A DNA stretch of 6,488 nt, from NCBI GenBank assembly GCA_031273445.1, contig JAISRV010000412.1, positions 1 to 6,488 on the forward strand, written 5' to 3'. Position 1 is the first letter of the stretch, and every line of letters begins with the position of its first letter. Positions 1-5,622 of the stretch are shown here, piece by piece. Made by a program: the position numbers and the translations under genes. This DNA comes from Candidatus Adiutrix sp. (GTDB lineage Bacteria > Desulfobacterota > Desulfarculia > Adiutricales > Adiutricaceae). The notes under the pieces are model-generated. The model was not told the DNA's origin, did no database searches, and worked only from the letters and a program-made list of their open reading frames with translations.

Positions 1-1788
1 CATGAAAGGCGCCTTCTGCAACTGCGCTTCACGTATTTTATATCCAAGCTTTTCATTACGCAAGTCGGCTTCCGCCCTCAGGCCGGCCCGCCGCAGTCTG
101 TCGCGGGCCGACAGGGCGAATTCGTCCGCCCTTGAGGTTACGGTCAAAAGGCGAATCTGTTCCGGCGCCAGCCACATGGGAAAAGCGCCGGCGTAATGCT
201 CAACGAGAATGCCGATAAACCGCTCCAGGCTGCCGAATATGGTGCGGTGCAACATGACGGGACGCTGTTTCTGGCCGTCGCGGTTCACATAAGTGAGGTC
301 GAAGCGCTCCGGCAGGGTAAAATCGCACTGAATGGTGGAGCATTGCCAGCGGCGGCCCAGGGCGTCTTTGAGCTTGACGTCGATCTTGGGGCCGTAGAAA
401 GCCCCGTCGCCTTCATTGATTTCGTAAGGCGCGCCCTTGTCGGCCAGGGCTTTCTTCAGGGCGGCCGTGGCCATTTCCCAAGCTTCGTCGGAGCCTATGC
501 TCTTGGCCGGCCGCGTGGACAGCTCCATCTCATATTCGAAGCCAAAAGCGCCCATCAAATCCGAGACCAGGTCCAAAATGGCCTTGATTTCGCCGTCCAC
601 GTATTCCGGAGCGCAGAAGACATGGGAATCATCTTGGGTGAACTGACGCACGCGGGTCAGCCCGTGCAACACGCCGCTCTTTTCGTGGCGATGCACGGTG
701 CCCAATTCGAAAAAGCGCAGCGGCAGGTCGCGGAAAGAGCGCAAATGGGAGCGATAGATGAACATATGGGCCAGGCAGTTCATAGGCTTGAGGGCGTAGC
801 CCTGGCCGTCGACCTCGGTGAAATACATATTCTCGCGGTAGTTGTCCCAATGGCCGCTCTTTTTCCACAAATCCGAACGCAGTATCTGCGGCCCCATGAC
901 GAGGTCATAGCCGCGGCGCAGGTGTTCCTGACGCTCGAACTCTTCAAGGATCGCCCGCAAAAGCGCCCCCTTAGGATGCCAGATGATCAGGCCGCCGCCG
1001 ACTTCATCGGCCACGGAGAAAAGGTCAAGGTCTTTGCCCAGGCGGCGATGGTCGCGGCGTTTGGCTTCTTCCAGAAGACGCAGATGCGCGTCCAGATCCT
1101 TTTTATTAAAAAAAGCCGTGCCGTAGATGCGCTGCAGCATGGGCCGGCGCTCGTCGCCCCGCCAATAGGCCCCGGCCACGCTCAGGAGCTTGAAGGCCGT
1201 GGCCCAACTGGAATCAGGAATATGCGGCCCGCGGCAAAGATCGACAAAATCGCCGCTTTTATAGACGGAAACGCGGTCGAGGTTTTGCTCGCGCGCCAGG
1301 TCTTCAATGAGCTCCACCTTGTAGTCTTCGCCCTTGGCTTTGAAATATTCCACCGCGGCCAGGGGCGTCATTTCCGAGCGTTCAAATTTCTCGGCCTTTT
1401 TGACGAGCTCCCGCATCTTTTCCTCAATGCGGCCCAGATCGTCCGGAGTAAAGGGCTCATCCCTGTCGAAATCGTAATAAAAGCCGTTTTCAATGGCTGG
1501 GCCAATGGTCGGCTTGACCTGGGGAAACAGCGCGATGACCGCTTCGGCCATGATATGGGCCACGGAATGGCGGAGAAGAGCCAGGGCCTCGGGATCGCCC
1601 TGATCCACCGGGCGCAATTCGCCGTCTTCGGTCAGCGCCGTCTCCAGGTCGATCATGCGGCCGCTCAAGCGCGCGGCCGCCGGCTTCAGCGGCCCCTTGG
1701 CCGGAACCCCGGCCAGACGCAGGGCTTCGCCGGCCGTGCTCCCTTTGGGGACATCGTATTCTTTGCCGTTTATGTTCATTTTATGCAT
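1..1788 (-). CDS. thrS: Threonyl-tRNA synthetase, C-terminus cut by left edge
   Basis: Cytoplasmic class II enzyme that charges tRNA-Thr with threonine using ATP. I translated 596 uninterrupted codons. The order is an N-terminal TGS domain (about 4-64), then the editing domain with HxxxH at H74/H78 and the C185-R-G-P-H189 motif, then the catalytic core. The three zinc ligands of the family are present: C338 (KPMNC), H389 (TQDDSH) and H514 (PVMLH). The anticodon-binding domain starts near 540 and is cut at KAPFM, so about 50 residues are missing compared with the 642-residue E. coli enzyme. The residues after C338 are L-A where E. coli has P-G. Two in-frame ATGs compete, at 1788 and 1779. Neither has a strong Shine-Dalgarno; a weak GGTG lies 8 nt before the first, so I chose that one. 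Codons TTA, CTA and TCA are almost absent (a single TCA, at S552), as in a highly expressed gene. In many bacteria infC-rpmI-rplT follow thrS, but that region is outside the window. Confidence 0.97.
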   Translation of the reverse strand, partial: MHKMNINGKEYDVPKGSTAGEALRLAGVPAKGPLKPAAARLSGRMIDLETALTEDGELRPVDQGDPEALALLRHSVAHIMAEAVIALFPQVKPTIGPAIENGFYYDFDRDEPFTPDDLGRIEEKMRELVKKAEKFERSEMTPLAAVEYFKAKGEDYKVELIEDLAREQNLDRVSVYKSGDFVDLCRGPHIPDSSWATAFKLLSVAGAYWRGDERRPMLQRIYGTAFFNKKDLDAHLRLLEEAKRRDHRRLGKDLDLFSVADEVGGGLIIWHPKGALLRAILEEFERQEHLRRGYDLVMGPQILRSDLWKKSGHWDNYRENMYFTEVDGQGYALKPMNCLAHMFIYRSHLRSFRDLPLRFFELGTVHRHEKSGVLHGLTRVRQFTQDDSHVFCAPEYVDGEIKAILDLVSDLMGAFGFEYEMELSTRPAKSIGSDEAWEMATAALKKALADKGAPYEINEGDGAFYGPKIDVKLKDALGRRWQCSTIQCDFTLPERFDLTYVNRDGQKQRPVMLHRTIFGSLERFIGILVEHYAGAFPMWLAPEQIRLLTVTSRADEFALSARDRLRRAGLRAEADLRNEKLGYKIREAQLQKAPFM

Positions 1789-1838
1789 GACCGTTTCACC
1801 AGCGCCTTTCCCGATAAAGAGGCCTTCGCTTCGCCCGC

Positions 1839-1939
1839 CGTTAGGGCTTTGACGAAAAAAGGCCCGACAGGGCCAAATTGCTCGTGAGGCGCCACAGATG
1901 TTTTATAAATACCCTGTCGCCTCCTCCGCCGCCCTAACG
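1839..1939 (-). promoter_or_regulatory. thrS leader with alternative RNA pairings (candidate attenuator)
   Basis: Reading the minus-strand RNA, CGACAGGG (1919-1912) is perfectly complementary to CCCUGUCG (1872-1865). The latter is the 5' arm plus loop of the terminator hairpin just before thrS, so the two folds exclude each other. Outside this, CGUUAGGGC (1939-1931) is perfectly complementary to GCCCUAACG (1847-1839), which lies just after the terminator's U tract. Together they give a nested structure that would disarm the terminator. This looks like transcription attenuation of thrS, but the signal sensed is unknown. I see no T-box consensus and no Thr-rich leader peptide. The only promoter-like pair I found upstream, TTGCCC (1983-1978) and TAATTT (1959-1954) with an 18-nt spacer, overlaps the tRNA terminator and is weak. 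The pairings are seen in the sequence; the regulatory role is inferred. Confidence 0.5.
1855..1874 (-). terminator. Intrinsic terminator in the thrS leader
   Basis: On the minus strand, GGCCC, loop TGTC and GGGCC form a 5-bp all-GC stem followed at once by six T residues. It sits 66 nt before the chosen thrS start, so it must be read through for thrS to be expressed from any promoter upstream. That position favours an attenuator over a simple end-of-gene terminator, because the tRNA upstream already has its own terminator. Confidence 0.7.
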
Positions 1940-1953
1940 CCGCCTTTTGCGAT

Positions 1954-1994
1954 AAATTAAAGAACTCCCGGCGCCTTGGGCAAGCAACCGGGAG
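1954..1994 (-). terminator. Intrinsic terminator of the tRNA-Val gene
   Basis: On the minus strand CTCCCGG and CCGGGAG form a perfect 7-bp stem around a 16-nt loop that can itself form a short GCC/GGC helix. TTCTTTAATTT follows. It starts 9 nt after the encoded CCA of the tRNA, so it most likely ends the tRNA transcript. The other strand has no T tract at the corresponding end, so it should act in one direction only. Confidence 0.75.
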
Positions 1995-2003
1995 CCTTAA
2001 AAA

Positions 2004-2078
2004 TGGTAGGCGTGAAGAGATTTGAACTCTTGACCACTACCGTGTCAAGGTAGTGCTCTCCCCCTGAGCTACACGCCT
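2004..2078 (-). tRNA. tRNA-Val, anticodon GAC
   Basis: The 75-nt gene folds as a full cloverleaf with no mismatch. The acceptor is AGGCGTG/CACGCCT, the D stem GCTC/GAGC with a 7-nt loop, the anticodon stem CTACC/GGTAG, the 5-nt variable loop TGGTC and the T stem AAGAG/CTCTT with loop TTCAAAT. The anticodon loop TTGACAC puts GAC at the anticodon, reading GUC and GUU valine codons. The discriminator is A and the 3' CCA is encoded. It lies upstream of thrS on the same strand but is separated from it by a terminator. Confidence 0.97.
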
Positions 2079-2165
2079 TTATTCTAGCCTCTCCGGACGG
2101 CGGACCGGTCGAAAGTTTACTTAATCAATCAGCTCAGCCCTGCCGCATAACGTGCTAATTGTGAT

Positions 2166-2194
2166 ATAATGCCCTATAATTATAAGAATGTCAA
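2166..2194 (-). promoter_or_regulatory. Candidate sigma70 promoter for tRNA-Val
   Basis: On the minus strand a perfect TTGACA (2194-2189) is followed after 17 nt by CATTAT (2171-2166), a 4/6 match to the -10 consensus. A start near 2159 would give a leader of about 80 nt before the mature tRNA, to be removed by RNase P. A closer TAGAAT box (2086-2081) is too near the mature 5' end to serve. The surrounding DNA is very AT-rich, so chance matches are a real risk. Confidence 0.35.
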
Positions 2195-2215
2195 GATTTT
2201 TTCAACAGCGTAGAA

Positions 2216-2489
2216 GCAAAATGAAAATGTCCGGTAAAGACGATTAAAGGGGGAGGCGGAAAGTAAAGGGGTAGTAGGCCTATGTGATGAAGTATGGCTG
2301 TCCGGCGGCGTTTTACAACGCCCGTCACAGTATTTTCACCAAGCATGATCTTGAAGATGTGGAGCCGAGGCAGTTTCAGCGCGCGTTGAGGATTTTGTGG
2401 ATAGAGGATATATGCGTGTTGACGCCGCAGGCCAAAGGTCGTGTGGAGCGGACATTTCTCCGGCCTAAAACCGGACATTTCTATTTTGC
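2216..2489. mobile_element. Internally deleted IS relic with 20-bp inverted ends
   Basis: The left end GCAAAATGAAAATGTCCGGT (2216-2235) and the right end ACCGGACATTTCTATTTTGC (2470-2489) are inverted repeats matching at 18 of 20 positions. They enclose about 270 bp holding a fragment of an integrase-core transposase. The elements of this transposase type are normally well over 1 kb, so most of the gene is gone. The element tips may lie a few bases further out, since scattered matches continue to about 2209 and 2496. I found no convincing target-site duplication. The family assignment (IS1202-like, once grouped in ISNCY) rests on the transposase fragment only. The element could once have been mobilised in trans like a MITE, but now looks inert. 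Confidence 0.7.
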
Positions 2490-2523
2490 ATTGACAGGTT
2501 TTGATTTGGGCTTGAAAACGTAA
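2284..2523 (+). pseudogene. Transposase fragment, IS1202/ISNCY-like catalytic core
   Basis: A 79-residue open frame whose first 57 residues resemble the C-terminal half of an integrase-core (DDE) transposase. YGCPAAFYNARHSIF matches the usual pattern around the second catalytic Asp (typically YSDRHSIF), and TPQAKGRVER is the very characteristic block carrying the catalytic Glu (E55). Between them QFQRAL matches the conserved QFGRAL. The Asp position is Asn/Ala here, so the site is dead even apart from the truncation. Everything before YGCP is missing. After GRVERTF the frame runs straight into the right inverted repeat, so the last 20 or so residues are not transposase. No Shine-Dalgarno supports translation. 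The family resemblance is from memory of the motif, not a search. Confidence 0.7.
2470..2489. repeat. Right inverted repeat of the IS relic
   Basis: The sequence is complementary to the left end at 2216-2235 with two adjacent mismatches. Its core CGGACATTTCT (2472-2482) is repeated directly 23 bp inward at 2449-2459, the inner copy falling within the transposase frame right after GRVER. This resembles a doubled transposase-binding site at one end, or a deletion scar. Confidence 0.65.
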
Positions 2524-2540
2524 AAATTGAGGTTTATAAT
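2512..2540 (+). promoter_or_regulatory. Near-consensus sigma70 promoter of the hybrid kinase
   Basis: TTGAAA (2512-2517, 5/6) and TATAAT (2535-2540, 6/6) are separated by exactly 17 nt. Transcription would start near 2547 and give a leader of about 120 nt before the kinase start at 2667. It lies 23 nt outside the right end of the IS relic. No other gene on this strand lies between the box and the kinase. The leader contains GC-rich short inverted repeats but no recognised riboswitch. Confidence 0.65.
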
Positions 2541-2666
2541 TAAACAAACGCTACTTGCGGCGAAAATCGTATTCCGACACGCGCAGGCTTAAGGCCTCCC
2601 AGTCGCCGGCGGTTGCCCAAGGCCCCTCACCGTCGCGCCTGGCTGTCAAGGTGAAGGAACTAACAT

Positions 2667-5090
2667 ATGGAAACATCGAATTTTTTAAAATTCGTGGAAA
2701 ATCTTGATGAGCCGGTTTTGATCGTCGGAGGCGAGAATTGCGAAATTTTTTGGAGCTCACCTCAATTCAGAATTATGATTGACCCATTGGGCCAGCAACA
2801 AGGTCGCCTCGTGGTGCGGGATATCCTCCGAGGCCATGTCGACTCTTTCATCGGCGGCGCCGGAGAGGCGCCGCAGTCGAAGCTGATCGCCACGCAACTG
2901 GCCGATTGGCACGGCGATATCCATCTTTCGCCCTGGATGTGGGAAGGGCGGCCTGCCATCTTGGCCACCTTCAAGGAGCACAGCAGCCAGGAACTGTTCC
3001 GCGACGAAGCTAAACGCCGTGATGCCCTGCGTCGCTTGAGCGGGGCTCCGGTTCTGACGGCCGGAAATTTTTACGAAGCATCCAAACTGATTACGGAGAC
3101 GGCGGTCAGGACTTTGGGGGCGGCCAGGGTGGGCATCTGGCGTATTGACGAGGTCAAGAGCATGCTGGCCAACGAGGTGGTCTTCAACCTTTCCAGCGGT
3201 ACGCATTCCGTGGCCGAGCCTTTTGGTCTGGAGGTTTACCCCCAGTACATCAGTCTGCTTCATACCGAGCGCAATATCGTCATTCCAGATACGGCCACCG
3301 ACACGATTTTGCCAGGGTTGTCCAGCGATTATAACTTCCTGGGCGTCCGCGCTCTTTTGGATTGTCCCATCAGGATAGGCGGCAAACTGGCGGGCGCGGT
3401 CTGCATTGAACACGTTGGAGATGAGCCGCGTTACTGGAGCTTGGAGGAACAGGCCTTCGGCGCCTCGGTGGCCGACTTCTGCGTCATCGCCATGGAGAGC
3501 AGCCGCGTCTACGAAAGCGAAAGGCGCATCTCTACTTTGCTTTCCAATCTGCCCGGCACCGCTTTCAGATGTTGCAACGATTTTCCGACTTTTACCATGG
3601 AATATATGAGCGAAGGCTGCCTGGAGATGACGGGCTATCCGCCGGAAGACATCGTGGGCAATAATAAATTATGTTTTTTTGATATCGTCCACCCGGACGA
3701 TCTACCGAAACTTAAAGCCGAAAATGAAGTCACTCTTATGGTCGACCAACCCCTGGACACCACCTTCCGCATAATTCACAAAAGCGGAGAGGTACGCTGG
3801 ATATGGGAACGCAGCCGGGTAGTCGAAACGCAGCTCGACAACCCGAACTTCAGTATTGTTGAAGGTTTTTTCAGCGACGTTACTGAACAGCATCGCCGCA
3901 AGGAGGCGGAAAGCGCCAGCCGGGCCAAAAGCGAATTCCTGGCCAATATGAGTCATGAAATTCGTACCCCCATGAACGGCGTCATGGGCCTGACTTCTCT
4001 GTTGCTGGATACCAACCTCAACCAGCAGCAACAAAAATATGCCACAACCATCAAACGCAGCGCCGAGGCCCTTTTATGCGTCATAGACGATATCCTGGAT
4101 TTTTCAAAAGTTGAATCAGGAAAGATGACGCTGGAAAGCATGAATTTTTCCCTGAGCGATATGCTGCACGACATAAGCGATATGCTGGCGCCGACCATAA
4201 AGGAGAAAAAACTGGATTTCAGCCTGAATGTGCCTGAAGACTTTCCGGATAATGTGCGGGGAGATCACTGTCGGGTGCGCCAGGTTCTGGTCAACCTCCT
4301 GTCCAACGCCATCAAATTCACCCCCTCCGGCCTGGTGTCTCTTTCCTGTTCCCATGCCCTTGAAAATGTCGACGGGCGGGTGCGCCCTCGTTTAAATTTT
4401 GAGGTGCGCGATACGGGAGTCGGGGTGCCTGAAGACCGCCTGGCTTCCATTTTTGACCCGTTTATCCAGGCCGATAATTCCACCACGCGCCAGTTTGGAG
4501 GCACAGGGCTTGGCCTTTCCATTTCCAAGCGTCTGGTAAAACTCATGGAAGGCGATATCGGGGCTGAAAGCTCCCTTGGGGTTGGTTCACGTTTTTGGTT
4601 CAATGTGCTTTTAGAGGAACCCAGCCACGCAACTGAAGAAAGCGCCTCGTGGCGACGTCGAGATGAGCAGGCTGAAAACGCCGGGCACAGCCTGTACATT
4701 CTTCTGGCCGAAGACTCCCCGGTCAACCAGATGGTGGCCAGAGGCATTTTGAAGAAAATGGGCCATCATATTGACGTGGTCAACAATGGCCTGGAGGCGC
4801 TTGACGCGTTAAAGCGCAATAGGTATGACCTGGTGCTCATGGATTGCCAGATGCCGGAAATGGATGGCTATGAGGCCACCAGGGTGGTGCGTGACCCGGC
4901 GGGCGGGGTTTTGGATCAGGGCATACCAATTATCGCCATGACCGCTCACGCCATGACCGGAGACAAGGACAAGTGCCTAGCCGCCGGCATGAACGATTAC
5001 ATACCTAAACCCATTAAGTTGGATCACCTTCGGGAGACTTTGAGCCGTTGGTCCGGCCGTATGCGGGAAGAAGCGACCGAAAAGCCATAG
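2667..5090 (+). CDS. Soluble hybrid sensor histidine kinase (PAS-GAF-PAS-HisKA-HATPase-REC)
   Basis: 807 residues, complete. Domains in order: a degenerate PAS-like segment (about 5-105), GAF (about 136-280), PAS_3/PAC (about 288-408, with VHPDDL and a [12 protein letters not shown] strand), a short signalling helix (405-422), HisKA with H430 in [10 protein letters not shown], HATPase with N547 (N box), DTGVGVP (582-588, G1), FDPF (596-599) and GGTGLGLS (611-618, G2), then a receiver (about 676-795) with E682/D683, phosphoacceptor D726, T759 and K781. All catalytic residues are intact, so it should autophosphorylate H430 and pass phosphate to D726. No membrane segment or signal peptide is visible, so it acts in the cytosol on an internal or diffusible signal; the ligand cannot be predicted. 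There is no Hpt domain and no partner regulator beside it, so output needs proteins encoded elsewhere. The start has AAGGA 8 nt upstream of ATG. Codon use is looser than in thrS, including runs rich in AAT/AAA/TTT/TTA. No intrinsic terminator is seen after the stop. Confidence 0.96.
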   Translation: METSNFLKFVENLDEPVLIVGGENCEIFWSSPQFRIMIDPLGQQQGRLVVRDILRGHVDSFIGGAGEAPQSKLIATQLADWHGDIHLSPWMWEGRPAILATFKEHSSQELFRDEAKRRDALRRLSGAPVLTAGNFYEASKLITETAVRTLGAARVGIWRIDEVKSMLANEVVFNLSSGTHSVAEPFGLEVYPQYISLLHTERNIVIPDTATDTILPGLSSDYNFLGVRALLDCPIRIGGKLAGAVCIEHVGDEPRYWSLEEQAFGASVADFCVIAMESSRVYESERRISTLLSNLPGTAFRCCNDFPTFTMEYMSEGCLEMTGYPPEDIVGNNKLCFFDIVHPDDLPKLKAENEVTLMVDQPLDTTFRIIHKSGEVRWIWERSRVVETQLDNPNFSIVEGFFSDVTEQHRRKEAESASRAKSEFLANMSHEIRTPMNGVMGLTSLLLDTNLNQQQQKYATTIKRSAEALLCVIDDILDFSKVESGKMTLESMNFSLSDMLHDISDMLAPTIKEKKLDFSLNVPEDFPDNVRGDHCRVRQVLVNLLSNAIKFTPSGLVSLSCSHALENVDGRVRPRLNFEVRDTGVGVPEDRLASIFDPFIQADNSTTRQFGGTGLGLSISKRLVKLMEGDIGAESSLGVGSRFWFNVLLEEPSHATEESASWRRRDEQAENAGHSLYILLAEDSPVNQMVARGILKKMGHHIDVVNNGLEALDALKRNRYDLVLMDCQMPEMDGYEATRVVRDPAGGVLDQGIPIIAMTAHAMTGDKDKCLAAGMNDYIPKPIKLDHLRETLSRWSGRMREEATEKP

Positions 5091-5196
5091 CCTTTGGAGA
5101 CCTTAGACCGGATGTTCAGATATTCCTACCTAAATTCACCGTAATTATTATACCTGCATTGACGGGACTGTGACCCCGAAAGCCATGTAAATACCC

Positions 5197-5239
5197 TCTT
5201 GCGCCTATGTAGTATAAGCAAGCGGAGATAGGCACAAGA
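5197..5239. repeat. 12-bp inverted repeat with one mismatch
   Basis: TCTTGCGCCTAT (5197-5208) and ATAGGCACAAGA (5228-5239) pair at 11 of 12 positions around a 19-nt loop. Neither strand has a T tract after it, so it is not a typical intrinsic terminator. It could be an operator, an RNA hairpin, or part of the left end of the mobile-element relic that follows. Confidence 0.55.
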
Positions 5240-5252
5240 TAGGAGAAAATAA

Positions 5253-5281
5253 TATACAATTATACTTATTTTAAATATAAT
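5253..5281 (+). promoter_or_regulatory. Candidate promoter upstream of the ISAs1-like relic
   Basis: TATACA (5253-5258, 4/6) and TATAAT (5276-5281, 6/6) have a 17-nt spacer. The surrounding 50 bp are almost pure A/T, so such matches arise easily. If real, it would transcribe the transposase relic starting at 5311. Confidence 0.3.
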
Positions 5282-5310
5282 TGAGGTATGAAAAATAATT
5301 AACCTGCCTT

Positions 5311-5511
5311 TTGAAAGTATTTGAAGACATGCCGGACCCGCGTCACCACCGCGCCAGAACAAAATATGCCGCTATCAACCTGGGCGCATTACGGGTAATG
5401 TCCATGAATATTTTAAGGCAAGAATCCTCAAAGAAAAGCTTAGTTCAAAAACAGCGCACCGCCGCCAGATCGTCTCGCTTCCTTTTACAGCTCCTGAAAT
5501 TAGATGCCTAG
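5311..5511 (+). pseudogene. ISAs1-family transposase relic, middle deleted
   Basis: A 66-codon open frame (TTG start) that joins two ends of an ISAs1-type transposase. FEDMPDPRHHRARTKY (residues 4-19) resembles the conserved N-terminal start of the family (a DPR motif followed by basic residues). From AAINLGALR to the end (about 20-66) resembles the C-terminal block with the pattern AAxNLxxLRxxxxNxLRQExS followed by a basic K-x-R stretch. The roughly 300 residues that normally lie between, including the catalytic acidic residues, are missing. The join is in frame, near residue 19-20. The protein cannot be an active transposase. There is no good Shine-Dalgarno before the TTG, so translation is doubtful. 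The stop lies within the palindrome GCCTAGGC (5506-5513), and the right end of the element probably lies close to it. The family call is from motif memory. Confidence 0.7.
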
Positions 5512-5572
5512 GCCCAGGGAAAAAGGGGCTATCGCGTTGATCGTAAATCAGAAATGGACTAGATATAGTAAG

Positions 5573-5592
5573 GTGCGCGCGTGCGCGCGCAT
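5573..5592. repeat. 20-nt alternating purine-pyrimidine palindrome (Z-DNA-prone)
   Basis: All 20 bases alternate purine and pyrimidine and most are GC or CG steps. The inner 18 bases form a perfect inverted repeat, TGCGCGCG-TG-CGCGCGCA (5574-5591), which as RNA could fold as a 7-bp hairpin with a GUGC loop. It lies 31 bp before the esterase start codon. Such sequence is known to favour Z-DNA or cruciform under negative supercoiling. A role here is not shown. Confidence 0.75.
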
Positions 5593-5622
5593 TTAACCTT
5601 CACAGCCATATGAGGACGACGA

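Larger units (their letters stand above)
5091..5310. other. AT-rich intergenic spacer after the kinase
   Basis: I see no gene and no RNA gene here. The first 100 bases carry no hairpin followed by T residues, so the kinase transcript has no visible intrinsic terminator. The rest becomes strongly AT-rich and contains a 12-bp inverted repeat and a promoter-like pair, listed separately. The 5' flank of the ISAs1-like relic must lie somewhere in this stretch, but its left end is not clear. Confidence 0.6.

Noticed and set aside
196..1887. Long plus-strand open frame opposite thrS
   Set aside because: It is the codon-aligned antisense of a clear ThrRS gene, has no recognisable domain, and is explained by the lack of TTA/CTA/TCA codons in thrS.
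1855..1939. T-box riboswitch upstream of thrS
   Set aside because: I find no T-box consensus (AGGGUGGNACCGCG-like) and no specifier stem; only the terminator/antiterminator logic is shared.
2081..2086. TAGAAT as -10 box of the tRNA-Val gene
   Set aside because: It ends only 2 nt before the mature tRNA, so transcription would begin inside the tRNA.
2551..2760. Minus-strand frame ending in SEYDFRRK, possible C-terminal relic of an unknown gene
   Set aside because: The GC-rich tail (2551-2650) looks faintly coding, but the frame overlaps the kinase start and I recognise no family. It has no supported start.
2757..3413. Minus-strand open frame within the kinase gene
   Set aside because: It is the antisense shadow of the GAF region of an intact kinase and shows no domain of its own.
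5288..5302. Four-codon frame (ATG AAA AAT AAT TAA) after the 5253-5281 promoter-like pair
   Set aside because: It is too short and lacks a properly spaced Shine-Dalgarno; such frames are common by chance in A/T-rich DNA.
5126..5362. Minus-strand frame with a hydrophobic stretch
   Set aside because: The hydrophobicity comes from the A/T-rich sequence; no start signal or recognisable family, and it overlaps the ISAs1-like relic.
5537..5569. Promoter for the esterase (TTGATC with TAGATA or TATAGT)
   Set aside because: With the correct 17-nt spacing the -10 box matches only 3/6; the better TATAGT box leaves a 21-nt spacer.
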